Made by a program: the position numbers and the translations under genes. A DNA stretch of 64,000 nt. Source: CAWBRT01 sp963814745. Its GTDB lineage: Bacteria; Acidobacteriota; Terriglobia; Terriglobales; Acidobacteriaceae. The stretch is taken from NCBI GenBank assembly GCA_963814745.1, contig CAWFEA010000001.1:744001-808000 (forward strand). The letters are read 5' to 3'. Every line of letters begins with the position of its first letter. Position 1 is the stretch's first letter. The notes under the pieces are model-generated. The model saw nothing but the letters and a program-made list of their open reading frames with translations. It was not told where the DNA came from and did not search any database. This document shows positions 45,922 to 55,049 of the stretch, in pieces.

Positions 45922-47205
45922 CTACAAACGGTGCCGCACTAATGGGATACACGCTAAAAGGCCTAAAATCGAGGTTACGGCAAGAAAATAGAATCCAATC
46001 TTCAGTGATCCCGTCAGGTTGTAACAAACACCAACTCCATAGGGAGTAAGCGACGCCAGTACGTAGGCGAAGCCGTTAAAAAAACCCGTAGCTGTTGCCA
46101 CTTCTTCTTTGCTCGTCACATTCTGCAATATTGTCCAAAGTGCCGGAACGCGCAAGCAATGTGCCGCATAAGCCAATGAAAGTACGGCAACTGCTGCCAG
46201 AGGACTGCCAACCCACATAGCAAGTCCAATTAATAATATAAAAACGACGTAACCCCATAAGGTAAACAAAGCCCTTCGGTTAAATTTGTCCATCAGCGGC
46301 GTAGACATCATTACGGCCAGTGTTCCACATATATACGGTAACATTGCTAGCGATCCCATTGCCCTCCAGGAAAAACCTAGAGTCGACTTGAGATATGAAG
46401 GAATCCAGGCTATAAAACCCCATGAGCCGGCATTAGCTACACCATATACGATCACCAAATACCAAAAAGTACGGTTCCTCAAGAAGCCCAAACTCAGTTT
46501 GACTCTATTGGCGGCAAATGCTGGGCTCTTTGCCCTGGTACCTATGTAGTCTAACTCTTCTGTTGTAATCCGCGGATGCATAGAAGGATGATCGTATACG
46601 TGGTAGATGCACAAAGCTACAGGGGCTATTCCAAGCAGTCCTAGAATATAAGAACTACCCCGCCAACCTATGGCCACGACCAACCACGCAACTAAAGGAG
46701 TGGCAACGATATAGGCCACCTGTAATCCGACATACCATAGTCCGTTGGCTTTGGCTCTCTCCTGAACCGGAAACCAGGTTTGCACGAGTTTCGAGATGCC
46801 AGGGCCGAGGACGGCCTCCCCAAGTCCAAGCAGCGCTCGGCACAACAAAATAATGGCGAATGCGGAGACCGCTCCCATCGTGCACATCAACACTGCCCAC
46901 GACAACATCCCAACGGCGACGCTTTTCTTCGGGCCGAACCGCTCTATTACCGGTCCAACTAAAAAGCACGACACCCCATAAGTAAACAGGAACGCCGAAA
47001 GCAACAAGCCCTGCGCGCCTTTGTCCTTTGCTATTCCGAATACCTTCGTGAACAGCGGATCAGCAATCAATACACTTACGTTTACGCGATCGAGGAAGGC
47101 TATAAAGTAAGCGGCGGCGCAAAACACTGCAACCCAGACCCGCAATCTGCCTTCTGGCATTTTCCGCAGTGGCATAACCTGAGCTGTTGTTATTGGGTTG
47201 TTCAT
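45922..47205 (-). CDS. MFS transporter (ACS, anion:cation symporter type)
   Basis: 427-residue twelve-helix transporter. TM1 reads AAYFIAFLDRVNVSVLIADP, with the Asp-Arg-Val typical of the ACS group (glucarate, phthalate, allantoate, hydroxy-phenylacetate carriers). GVSCFLVGPVIERFGPKKSV is the loop 2-3 motif. Codon and base use is lower in GC than the neighbouring block. Its ATG overlaps the stop of the ATC-hydrolase-like gene (ATGA), so the two are translationally coupled, and the transporter probably imports that enzyme's substrate. Confidence 0.82.
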   Translation of the reverse strand: MNNPITTAQVMPLRKMPEGRLRVWVAVFCAAAYFIAFLDRVNVSVLIADPLFTKVFGIAKDKGAQGLLLSAFLFTYGVSCFLVGPVIERFGPKKSVAVGMLSWAVLMCTMGAVSAFAIILLCRALLGLGEAVLGPGISKLVQTWFPVQERAKANGLWYVGLQVAYIVATPLVAWLVVAIGWRGSSYILGLLGIAPVALCIYHVYDHPSMHPRITTEELDYIGTRAKSPAFAANRVKLSLGFLRNRTFWYLVIVYGVANAGSWGFIAWIPSYLKSTLGFSWRAMGSLAMLPYICGTLAVMMSTPLMDKFNRRALFTLWGYVVFILLIGLAMWVGSPLAAVAVLSLAYAAHCLRVPALWTILQNVTSKEEVATATGFFNGFAYVLASLTPYGVGVCYNLTGSLKIGFYFLAVTSILGLLACIPLVRHRL

Positions 47206-47672
47206 TGGGACTTGTCCCTTCTTACTTTGGGATGAAAGTCACAGCATTCATCCCCTAACGCCTTACAGAATGGCCGCTCCAGATCGGCGTTGAAGCCGTC
47301 GTACAGTACATGGTCAATGGAGCAGTACAGATATCCGAGTTTCCGGCCCTCTTCTCCGTATTGCGCCCAGACGCTATCCATGGGGCAGAATGTGATCTTC
47401 ATGGGATTACTGGGATCACGCTCCCATCCAGTTCCAGGCATATCGCGCACCTTTTTGTAGGTGTCGAAAGAGTTGGGATCCAACCCTCTTTCGCGCGCTT
47501 CCTCCACCATCGACTTCACTCTGGCTACCCCAAACCTCTTGATCGCCGCCAGGATAACTTCCTTGCCGCGCTCTTCCCCCAGAGCCGCCATAATCTCCTT
47601 CGACATTGAGTAATGCAGCAGGGCCAATAGCTTTGCCATGCGGGTTACCGGATCCTCGGTACTTCGAATCAT
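47202..47672 (-). CDS. L-2-amino-thiazoline-4-carboxylate hydrolase-family protein
   Basis: 156 residues of the ATC_hydrolase family. Visible pieces are LLALLHYSMSKEIMAALGEE and KEVILAAIKRFGVARVKSM. The C-terminal part carries ITFCPMDSVWAQYGEEGRKL, then GYLYCSIDHVLYDGFN, with clustered Cys near the end (FCKALGDECCDFHP). In Pseudomonas ATC hydrolase opens the thiazoline ring to a carbamoyl-cysteine on the way to L-cysteine. Start ATG 47672 is two codons after GAGAAAACATC; an upstream in-frame start at 47723 is possible. Coupled with the MFS gene downstream, and an M20 amidohydrolase lies upstream on the same strand. Confidence 0.72.
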   Translation of the reverse strand: MIRSTEDPVTRMAKLLALLHYSMSKEIMAALGEERGKEVILAAIKRFGVARVKSMVEEARERGLDPNSFDTYKKVRDMPGTGWERDPSNPMKITFCPMDSVWAQYGEEGRKLGYLYCSIDHVLYDGFNADLERPFCKALGDECCDFHPKVRRDKSQ

Positions 47673-47966
47673 GATGTTTTCTCGTTTCGCTGGTGATAGA
47701 AGCTCGGGACTCCACCCACTCATGCCTCAAAGCAAGACAATTGCTGTCCGGCGCAGATGAGATGTCCTAGACAGGTGAATGTCTTGGAGGGCAATAAATT
47801 CGTGGCATCATTATTAGCACGGATGAGCGAAACGCGCCAGCGATAAATTCCACTGCATGCCTGTTGAGGCGGAAGGCCGGTATTCCTTAGTCTGGAGTTC
47901 TTGCATGTTTAATTACCGCCGGCGCGCCTTCAGCATTTTCCGGGGTACAGCCTCCACGAATTCGGT

Positions 47967-49295
47967 TCAACGTGTCAGCGTCTTCACAAGCTGAAGGAGG
48001 AATTCGCGCCCCTTGTAGAGCTGCTTTTGGCCGATACGCTCGTTGATCCCGTGCACACCGGCATCGGCTGGATCGACAAACATACCGGATATTCCATACA
48101 TAGGTATGCCAGCGCTGCGCATCCAGCGCATGTCTGTCGTAGCTGGGCTCATGTAAGGAATCACCGGCACGCCTGGCCACATTTGCGCGGTTAGCTTTTC
48201 TGCCGCGTGCAGCACCTCATGATCCAGCGGGGAAGCTGGGGCGGGTATAGATTTTGTCGTCACGCACAACGTGACCTTCGGACCGGCAAGTTCCCTCAGT
48301 TTCTGCTCCACCTGCGAGGAGTCTTCAATGGGCAGCACTCTGCAATTCAAGGTCGCCTTGGCCCACCTTGGCTGCGCGTTCTCCGCATGACCTGCTGTGA
48401 GTATCGTCGGCACGCAGGTTGTGCGCAGCATCCCGACCAGATCAGGCTCTGCCGAAAGACGTGCCACGGCTTCCGGGCCGTGCTCGCCTTCGGCAATAGC
48501 GCGCATGTCTTCGGCTATTTGGCCGCTGGCGAGCTCTGCACTTCGGTCGAAGAACACCCTTACCGTGTCCATCAGATGTACCGGGAACTGGTATTGCCCG
48601 ATTCGCATCAGTGCGCTTGCCAGTTCGTAGATCGCATTTACCGGGCTGGGTCTTGCACTGTGGCCGCCAGGCCCCGTGGTGGTCAGCTCGATGGTCATGT
48701 ACTGCTTCTCGGCGACCTCGACCGAGTGGAGCAGTGGTTTTCCATCCCGCAACTCACCACGCCCGCCCTCGCTGATTCCAAAAGCGCCATCCATCAGCTC
48801 TGGTTCGTTCTTGAGCAACCAGGCTGCTCCATTGGAGGGGACATCAACTCGTTCTTCGTCCGCCGTCAGTGCCAGAATGATGTCGCGGTTGGGACGGTAC
48901 TCTTCGCGCTTGAGCTGCGAGAGCACCGAGACGAATGAGGCGGCCATCGCCTTGTCGTCAATAGCCCCACGGGCTGTAAAGTATCCGTCCTTCTCTTCGA
49001 GCTTGAATGGATCAGATGCCCAGTCCTCCGCTTTCGCCTCGACGACATCTATATGCGCCAGCAGAAGAATCGGCCGTTCTTTTCCGGTGCCTCTCAGGCG
49101 AGCCACAAGATTTCCCTTGCGCGGAAAAGGCTCAAAGATCGCAGCATCATTGGCTGTGAACCCGGCTTCGAGCAGCCGCGCTTTCATCGCGCGAGCAGCT
49201 TGCGTGTTATCGCCCGCTGAATGCGTGGTATTGATTTCAACTAGCTCCTTATAGATGTCGTGAAATAAGCGTTGCTCAGTCACGGGATCTGCCAT
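47967..49295 (-). CDS. M20-family metallo-hydrolase (peptidase/carbamoylase type)
   Basis: 442 residues. Metal ligands and the catalytic Glu are visible: His in ILLLAHIDVVEAK, Asp in ARGAIDDKAMAASF, Glu pair in LALTADEERVDVPS, and FGISEGGRGELRDGK. The dimerisation lid starts TTTGPGGHSARPSP. The last His ligand lies in ADAGVHGINERIG. Cytosolic dinuclear-zinc amidohydrolase. Next to an ATC-hydrolase-like gene it could be the N-carbamoyl-cysteine amidohydrolase of that pathway, though general peptidase activity is the safer call. ATG 49295 follows GAAGGAGATTCG. Confidence 0.82.
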   Translation of the reverse strand: MADPVTEQRLFHDIYKELVEINTTHSAGDNTQAARAMKARLLEAGFTANDAAIFEPFPRKGNLVARLRGTGKERPILLLAHIDVVEAKAEDWASDPFKLEEKDGYFTARGAIDDKAMAASFVSVLSQLKREEYRPNRDIILALTADEERVDVPSNGAAWLLKNEPELMDGAFGISEGGRGELRDGKPLLHSVEVAEKQYMTIELTTTGPGGHSARPSPVNAIYELASALMRIGQYQFPVHLMDTVRVFFDRSAELASGQIAEDMRAIAEGEHGPEAVARLSAEPDLVGMLRTTCVPTILTAGHAENAQPRWAKATLNCRVLPIEDSSQVEQKLRELAGPKVTLCVTTKSIPAPASPLDHEVLHAAEKLTAQMWPGVPVIPYMSPATTDMRWMRSAGIPMYGISGMFVDPADAGVHGINERIGQKQLYKGREFLLQLVKTLTR

Positions 49296-50750
49296 CGAAT
49301 CTCCTTCTGGTTTGCCGCAGCTAGCTTAATGGTCCTGCGGCAGAAAACAAACCCATAACAAAACTTTACCGCAAACTTCACCGCAGAGGGCACCGAAAGG
49401 CTTCCAAAACGGCCTTTTGGCTCCAGATAAACCATTGAAAAAACAAGGGCATATGGCAAAGAGGTGGGCTGTTAACCGGAGGGTCGCTGGAGTGACTACT
49501 GCCCCAACCGGGTACAGGGGTATCGCCGTGACTGAAACGGGACTGATATACCCAAATTCACCTTCACTCAGCCTCACTTACAATCTGCTGATTGCGAAAA
49601 CGGCTGACCTGCGTACCATTTTGGGACAAACTTTGCAATCATAATCCGCCGGAGGCAGCAGCCTCATGATGCGCCGCAAAATCGGCAAACCGGCGTCAGG
49701 TGCAGGGGACAAGTCGCTCGAAGTTGCTTCCCTTGCTCCTGGCGCGGCCTGCTGGAAGTAGGTCCGCCGATCGCGGTTGCAGTGGACGAATGCCGCGATA
49801 TCACAGTGATGTTAGGGCGGCTCCGCGGCGCCCAACTGGTTACCATAACAGGCGATGAGGCTCTGCGGATCAATCTTGGTCTTCCTCATCCTCCGGGGCC
49901 AGGCGCAGTTGCGGTCTGAACCAATCTGCTGCTGGCCCCGGGTGACGTAGTTTAGTGGTCGAACTGAAGGCGACATTCCGAAAACTTCTAGCCCTGAGGT
50001 GACTCGAACACCCGACCAACGGTTTCGGAAATGCTGGCCAGGGCGGCCATCCCGCTAGTATCAACAGCTTCCAGGCCGGATTCCGTTGCCACAAATGGGT
50101 GGAATCAGGACAATCGGCGTTTATCTGTCAACGCCATCTGTCGGCTCATTTTGGCTGCTTTTGGCAGCAGTTCACGGACAGAAAACGGACACCGGAGCAC
50201 CGGAGAGCGCCATCGCCTTAGTACAACGGTAAGTCGGCTAAACACGAGTGGATCACTGGCTTGTCAAAACCGAGTCTTCCGAGAAGCGATGAAATCAGTT
50301 CAACTATGGGTTAAGGAATAGAAGCGCCGGCGGCCTTCCGGGCCGCATCTTATACGCTCGGACAGGCAGAAGCGGTAAGGCATTGCACAAGCAAATGGAA
50401 AAGTTTTGGCCCGCTACCTGGCCAGACCTCTGCTCCAAACGCCGACTTGCTGCGCAATTTGCACCACCTTAAGGCCAATGTTTCCTTCAGGTTAAATGTT
50501 CGCTTGCTTGGAATGTTCATTTAATGGAGGAAGTGGCCCGTGCTTTGCTGGGTAAAATGACGGCGGGCTTGTCATTGCGATCAAGGGCACGGCGTTCCAG
50601 GCCGGGGGATGTGGCTATGTGGATGAGGTCGTGCGCGCTATGTAGGGCACTCTTGCGAAAGCTACGGTTGTGTGATTCGGTGCGCTGTCAATGCGGATGG
50701 GAATGGAGAGGTTGTTAAGTTCGAGTTTAGCGCCCGTTACAAACGCTGCG
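49296..50750. other. long gene-poor region
   Basis: About 1.45 kb with no gene I can support. Short coherent pieces occur: 49755-49916 plus strand reads LLEVGPPIAVAVDECRDIT ... LRINLGLPHPPGPG before a stop. At about 50560-50650 a frame gives GGLVIAIKGTAFQAGGCGYV, then stops. Both look like remnants of lost genes. No hairpin terminator or clear promoter is seen. Confidence 0.4.
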
Positions 50751-50850
50751 CTTGGACGCCTGGCTGCTTGAATACAACATGAGGAGGGTTGTCACGATCT
50801 ACCGTTCAGTAGTACGATCCAAAGTCGCCGGTAATACGCTGGAAATACAA

Positions 50851-51195
50851 ATGTCTGAGCAAGAAGGCACCGTTGCAGTTGTTGCGGAGCGGCGTTGGCA
50901 GCCGAGACTAAATGTCCCAGTTCCGATGTTTGTGCGGGGCACAGACCAGCATGGTAAACCTTTTGTGGATTTTGCTACCGCGCTTAACATCAGTGCTGGG
51001 GGAGCCGTGCTGGTTTTGAAACACCGTCTGCAGATTGGGACGCAGGTTTCCCTGGAAATCCCTGTCGGTTTCATCCCACGAGCACTTGTGGCAAATCTGG
51101 TGAAAGAGTTTCGGGCGCGCCCGCTTCGAGTCGAGTTCGCCAGGAACTTTTTTCTGGTCGGCGTCCAGTTTGTCAATCCGTTGGCGGCGGCCTAA
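50851..51195 (+). CDS. PilZ-domain protein
   Basis: 114 residues holding one PilZ domain. The cyclic-di-GMP signature is present: Arg pair in ERRWQPRLNVPVPM (RxxxR) and TALNISAGGAVLVL (the D/NxSxxG motif with Asn). It ends with a beta strand and LVGVQFVNP typical of the fold. The start is uncertain; ATG 50851 (MSEQEGTVAVVAERR) is chosen on domain boundaries, ATG 50779 would add 24 residues. The 3' end overlaps the convergent response-regulator gene by 23 bases. It probably responds to cyclic di-GMP in motility, adhesion or polysaccharide control. Confidence 0.75.
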   Translation: MSEQEGTVAVVAERRWQPRLNVPVPMFVRGTDQHGKPFVDFATALNISAGGAVLVLKHRLQIGTQVSLEIPVGFIPRALVANLVKEFRARPLRVEFARNFFLVGVQFVNPLAAA

Positions 51196-51571
51196 CCGCG
51201 CGCTGCTTCAGTTTCTCCTCAATAAGGCTCACCAAAGCTAGAACATCGGCTGGTTTGATGAGGTAACCATCCATTTCGTTCTGGAGTGCCTCCAAAACGG
51301 TTTCCAAGGCGGCGGGATATCCGGTCAGGATAACAGTCACACAATTCGGTTGAATCCTGCGCATGGCGCTGACCACAATAAAACCATCTGCCGGGTGGTC
51401 GAAGTTTAAGTCCGAAATTAAAACATCAAATTGAGCAGACGCGATTTCGTCCAGTGCTTCATTCACGGTGCCCACCGCCGTCACGCTGAAGCCGTGCTGC
51501 CGTAACACCTCCGGCATCGTTAGACGCATGCCCGGTTCGTCATCGACAAACAAAACTCGTATAGGGTCCAT
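51173..51571 (-). CDS. single-domain response regulator
   Basis: 132 residues made of one receiver domain. The acidic pair is in RVLFVDDEPGMRLTM, the phosphoryl-accepting Asp in FDVLISDLNFDHPADG, the Thr in VTVILTGYPAALE and the Lys in MDGYLIKPADVLAL. No output domain follows, so it works by protein interaction, like CheY-type regulators. Start ATG 51571 (MDPIRVLF). No histidine kinase is nearby. Its neighbour, the PilZ protein, converges on it, hinting at signalling use of both but not proving a link. Confidence 0.85.
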   Translation of the reverse strand: MDPIRVLFVDDEPGMRLTMPEVLRQHGFSVTAVGTVNEALDEIASAQFDVLISDLNFDHPADGFIVVSAMRRIQPNCVTVILTGYPAALETVLEALQNEMDGYLIKPADVLALVSLIEEKLKQRAVRPPPTD

Positions 51572-52006
51572 CTTTCCGCCCTGAATCACTCGGATTGTAC
51601 CGCTCGTGAGCGATTTTGCAAGTTACGACAGAAAGCACCTTGGAGTTGAAATCCAATGCGCCCTCGGAATTCCGTGCAACAGAAGGCTTTGCGTGTTGCT
51701 GTCCGCCAACTGTCCGCGTTGCTGGTGTTCGCACAAGCCAGCTTCAAGAAAGTCTGAACGTGTTTTTGATTGGTGCCGGGAGGGTGGTTGAACTCCCCCC
51801 ATGACTTGAAGGTCGGCGGATTTTGAGAGCACCAGATGCAGTTGGGAGTAGTTGGTAGTAAGCGGGTTAACGCGGGAGCTGTTGTGTCTAAATGCGTGTA
51901 TTTGAGCAAAATTGATGCAGTAGCTGTGCAGTAAAATGAAAGAAAAACCAATGACAATGCGGGTTTCGAGGGGTCGCCAACGTTCGACAAGCCGCTTCGG
52001 TAGACG
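51572..52006. other. gap before the IS21 remnant, no gene seen
   Basis: Contains short open frames only. TTGAGCAAAATTGATGCAGTAGCTGTGCAGTAAAAT (about 51902-51936) has a weak promoter-like look. IS21 sequence begins abruptly at 52007. Confidence 0.35.
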
Positions 52007-52637
52007 GGCCGAGTTGGAGTTACTCGACCGCGAGCGGCGAGCCACGGAACGACGCATCCACCAGGCATGCTTCCCGGTGGTCAAGAGCCTGGACACGTTC
52101 GAGTTCATGGCCCTCCCGACGGTGAACAAAGCATTGGTGCTGGAGTTGGCGCGATGCGAGTTTCTGCTGCGGCGGGAGAACGTGCTGCTGTTGGGTAACA
52201 GTGGCACGGGGAAAACCCATCTCGCACTGGCGCTCGGCCTGGCTGCTGACCAGAAAGGTCATCGTGTGCGCTTCACCACGGCGGCGGCCATGGTGCATGA
52301 GTTGATGGAAGCCAAGGACGAAAAACGACGGCTGCGCTTCCAGAAACAAATGGCCAGCTACGAGTTGCTGATCGTCGATGAACTGGGCTTCGTGCCGCTA
52401 TCGAAGTCGGGCGCCGAACTGCTCTTCGAGGTCTTCAGCCAGCGCTACGAGCGGGGATCGACGATGGTGACCAGCAATTTACCCTTCCAGCAATGGACGG
52501 AGGTCCGCGGTTCGGAACGACTGACCGGCGCCTTACTGGACCGGCTCACTCACCACGTCCACATCCTGGAAATGAACGGCGAGAACTATCGCCTGAAGCA
52601 GAGCAAGCGCAAGCGCGCTTCAACGCCGAACTCCTGA
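52007..52637 (+). pseudogene. istB: IS21-family istB, 5'-truncated copy
   Basis: IstB is the AAA+ helper ATPase of IS21 transposition. This copy lacks the first 50 or so residues; homology begins at LELLDRERRATERR. It retains Walker A (LLLGNSGTGKTHLALALG), Walker B (YELLIVDELGFVPL) and the sensor region (VTSNLPFQQWTEV). The terminal 118 bases of the IS21 element follow, apparently ending TTGACA at about 52828. The true start codon and the istA gene are missing, so it is not functional in place. Confidence 0.85.
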
Positions 52638-52710
52638 TCCTGCCAAGCCTTGCCCAACAAACACGCCTCGGATGGCGTCTTCCGCTCCGGCCTAAACGCG
52701 CCGGCCCTCA
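52007..52710 (+). repeat. 704-bp inverted repeat, left arm (IS21 istB)
   Basis: Read in reverse complement, this matches 55050-55753 over the same 704 bases. The encoded IstB residues are identical in the two arms. The arms face each other around a 2339-base segment with the Fic gene. Exact equality of length means neither arm has an internal indel relative to the other. Confidence 0.85.
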
Positions 52711-52827
52711 GTCGGCGCAGACCTTCGCTCCAGCCGCCACCCTCCCCGCTAATCCCTGACCTCTTGCACAATCCTCTGGTCTAGGTTTGACTCCGCCCCA
52801 GTGGTCTACTTTTATTCCGCCCTTGAC

Positions 52828-53079
52828 ATACGGGCCGGCATGCGCCGCGCCCGGCTGGAAGGTCGTCACATCGGCCGCCGTCCGCTCGATGTCGATCACG
52901 CCGCGGTGCTTCGACATCGCGCCCATGGCCAAAGCATCAGCCAGATCGCAAAATCGTTCGCCATCTCTCGGGCGACTGTTTCCCGCATCCTGAAACAGGG
53001 CGGACAGCCCTGTTCAAAAGGGTGTCTGCACGCTCCTCCGCAAGTGCAAGAAAATAGGCCGCCGATTCCGGCGGCCTAA
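52828..53079 (+). pseudogene. serine recombinase (Hin/Tn3-resolvase type), C-terminal fragment
   Basis: From 52828 the frame reads IRAGMRRARLEGRHIGRRPL, the linker that follows the catalytic domain of small serine recombinases. It continues with AHGQSISQIAKSFAISRATV, the helix-turn-helix DNA-binding domain. The catalytic serine domain is absent, cut exactly where the IS21 terminus ends. The fragment's tail (beyond QGG) is unrelated sequence. It shows that IS21 landed in a resolvase or invertase gene. Confidence 0.72.
53056..53077. terminator. strong hairpin, possible terminator
   Basis: A 9-base GC stem AGGCCGCCG/CGGCGGCCT with the loop ATTC. On the minus strand it is followed by TATTTTCTT, so it could end minus-strand transcripts; on the plus strand there is no T run. 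It lies just after the recombinase fragment. Confidence 0.4.
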
Positions 53080-53109
53080 GCTGTTTCAAAAGGTGGTCGT
53101 TTAGATACG

Positions 53110-53340
53110 ATGCACCGTACCCAGTTCCATCTCGATATTCGTGGCAAAGAACACCGGACCTTTACGTTTGATTGCTCCGCCGGTTGCTTCGTCCGGCGCT
53201 TCGGCACCGTGTTCGACAGGCTGCGCCAGCGCCGGACAGCTCTGGTCCACCAGCGGCGCGACAAGCTCAGCTCTGGCGAGGTGGTCGTAATCGAGATCGT
53301 CGCTGGCACTCTTACGCGATCACTTCACGGAAAAAGCTAA
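53110..53340 (+). CDS. 76-residue hypothetical protein upstream of fic
   Basis: A plus-strand frame starts at ATG 53110 and reads MHRTQFHLDIRGKEHRTFTF, then RLRQRRTALVHQRRDKLSSG and EVVVIEIVAGTLTRSLHGKS. The ribosome binding site is weak. Its last codons run into the first 24-bp repeat. It could be a small partner of the Fic protein, but the opposite strand is open as well and I know no family. Doubtful. Confidence 0.25.
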   Translation: MHRTQFHLDIRGKEHRTFTFDCSAGCFVRRFGTVFDRLRQRRTALVHQRRDKLSSGEVVVIEIVAGTLTRSLHGKS

Positions 53341-53453
53341 TATGCGATCGACACAATAAGCTAGCAGCGAGGCAACATAATAAGCTAATATAGTGACAGC
53401 ACAATAAGCTAAATAGTGAACCACATATCAAGCTGACGGTAAGGATGACAGTT
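53334..53453 (+). promoter_or_regulatory. five 24-bp direct repeats (iteron/operator array) upstream of fic
   Basis: AAGCTA recurs at 53334, 53358, 53382 and 53406, and AAGCTG at 53430: exactly 24 bases apart each time. Within units the part before the next repeat is usually CACAAT or CATAAT. The last unit contains the fic start (ATG 53445). The array is AT-rich compared with its surroundings. Spacing near 2.3 helical turns with a conserved core suggests repeated binding by one protein, most simply the AbiEi-like regulator domain of the Fic fusion acting on its own promoter. A plasmid iteron origin is the alternative, but no rep gene is adjacent. Confidence 0.6.
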
Positions 53454-55022
53454 ATGGCTTCCCCCTCGGAAAAACTCGCGCGGTCTCTGGAAACTCTGCA
53501 CAAGATTCAGAAGAATGCCCACAGCACCGCTGCCATACGGGCGAGGGATATGACGCGCACTCACCGGGAGCGCCTCCTTGCCAACGGGTTTCTCCAGCAA
53601 GTCATGAAAGGATGGTACATGCCCAGCCGCCCGGACGAAGCGAAGGGGGAGAGCACGGCGTGGTATACAGCGTTCTGGCGGTTCTGCGCTGCGTATCTGG
53701 AAACACGCTTTTGCAAGAACTGGTGTTTGTCTCCCGAGCATTCGCTCTCTCTGCACGCGGGAAACTGGACCGTCCCACGGCAGCTTATCGTGCGGTCACC
53801 CAAAGGTCGCAACAAAATCACTAGGCTCCCACACGGAACATCACTGCTGGATATTCGCGCCGCACTGGCCGCAGAAGCTGACAGCGAAGACAAAGAAGGC
53901 TTACGTGTTTTCTCGCGGGAAGCCGCTCTGATCGAGTGCTCTCCCCAGTATTTCTCGGGCCATTCGACTGACGTGCGCGCAGCTCTGGCGATGGTCCGCG
54001 AAGCCTCCGGCCTGCTTGCCAGGCTTCTGGAAGGCGGCCATAGCACGATTGCCGGTCGCCTTGCGGGCGCTTTCCGCAACAGCGGACGCCCCAGCATCGC
54101 AGAGGAGATTACGAAGACGATGTCGGCCGCTGGGTACAACGTGCGTGAAACCAACCCCTTCACGGATGGTCCGCCTCTCGTTCTCCCCGTGCGCGAAACA
54201 TCTCCAAATGTAAACCGCATAAGGCTGTTGTGGCAGAAGATGCGGGAGCCTGTGATTGACCGGTTCCCGAAGGCGCCGGGACTGCCGCGCAATGTCGGCG
54301 CCTATATGAAGCATATTGACCAAGCGTATGTCACCGATGCCTACCATTCACTGTCGATCGAGGGATATCGCATTACTACCGACCTGATTGAACGTATGCG
54401 CAGCGGTACGTGGAATCCGGAGGCAAACGAGCAGGACCGTCAACAGCGCAACGCCATGGCCGCTCGCGGATACTGGCAGGCCTATCAAGCTGTGCGGAAA
54501 AGCGTCGACAGGATCCTGAAGGGCGAGAATCCTGGACTCGTCGCGGAAGAAGGTCACCGAGCATGGTATCGGGAGATGTTTGCTCCGAGCGTCACCACTG
54601 GCCTGCTGAAGCCTGCCGACCTCGCCGGTTATCGGAATGGTCAGGTTTACATTCGGCAGTCCATGCATGTGCCCATGAGCCGCGACGCGGTGAGGGATGC
54701 CATGCCCGCTTTGTTCGAGCTGCTACGCGAAGAAAAAGATCCGGCAGTGCGGGTTGTACTCGGGCATTTTGTGTTCGTGTACATCCACCCGTACATGGAC
54801 GGTAATGGGCGCATGGGACGTTTTCTGATGAACCTCATGATGGCGTCGGGTGGATATCCCTGGACGGTGATACCGCTGTCGGACCGTAAGACCTACATGG
54901 AGGCCCTCGAAAAAGCTAGCGGCGGCGAGAATATCGAGCCGTTTGCGGACTTCCTGGCGAGTCTGGTGAGGAATAGACTTGCCGGAGCACCACTGCCAAC
55001 GGCCCCAAAGTCGTCAAAGTGA
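53445..55022 (+). CDS. fic: AbiEi-like regulator / Fic AMP-transferase fusion
   Basis: 525 residues. About residues 1-180 resemble AbiEi-type antitoxin/regulator domains: a winged-helix start (HRERLLANGFLQQVMKGWYM), then NWCLSPEHSLSLHAGNWTVP and IVRSPKGRNKITRLPHGTSL. The C-terminal part is a Fic domain with VFVYIHPYMDGNGRMGRFLM, the canonical HPxxDGNGRxxR motif whose His and Asp/Arg residues transfer AMP or another nucleotide to target hydroxyls. An inhibitory-helix-like SLSIEG (S-x-x-x-E-G) precedes it at about residue 305, so the enzyme may be self-restrained. ATG 53445 or 53454. It follows five 24-bp repeats and lies between inverted IS21 arms. Confidence 0.8.
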   Translation: MTVMASPSEKLARSLETLHKIQKNAHSTAAIRARDMTRTHRERLLANGFLQQVMKGWYMPSRPDEAKGESTAWYTAFWRFCAAYLETRFCKNWCLSPEHSLSLHAGNWTVPRQLIVRSPKGRNKITRLPHGTSLLDIRAALAAEADSEDKEGLRVFSREAALIECSPQYFSGHSTDVRAALAMVREASGLLARLLEGGHSTIAGRLAGAFRNSGRPSIAEEITKTMSAAGYNVRETNPFTDGPPLVLPVRETSPNVNRIRLLWQKMREPVIDRFPKAPGLPRNVGAYMKHIDQAYVTDAYHSLSIEGYRITTDLIERMRSGTWNPEANEQDRQQRNAMAARGYWQAYQAVRKSVDRILKGENPGLVAEEGHRAWYREMFAPSVTTGLLKPADLAGYRNGQVYIRQSMHVPMSRDAVRDAMPALFELLREEKDPAVRVVLGHFVFVYIHPYMDGNGRMGRFLMNLMMASGGYPWTVIPLSDRKTYMEALEKASGGENIEPFADFLASLVRNRLAGAPLPTAPKSSK

Positions 55023-55049
55023 CCATTAACGAAGCCCCCAGCACTGGCA

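Noticed and set aside
49417..49644. 75-codon plus-strand frame
   Set aside because: No known domain or strong start; treated as part of the gene-poor region.
53334..53453. Possible CRISPR array (regular repeats)
   Set aside because: Units are contiguous 24-bp repeats with only a short conserved core and no unique spacers, and no cas gene is near.
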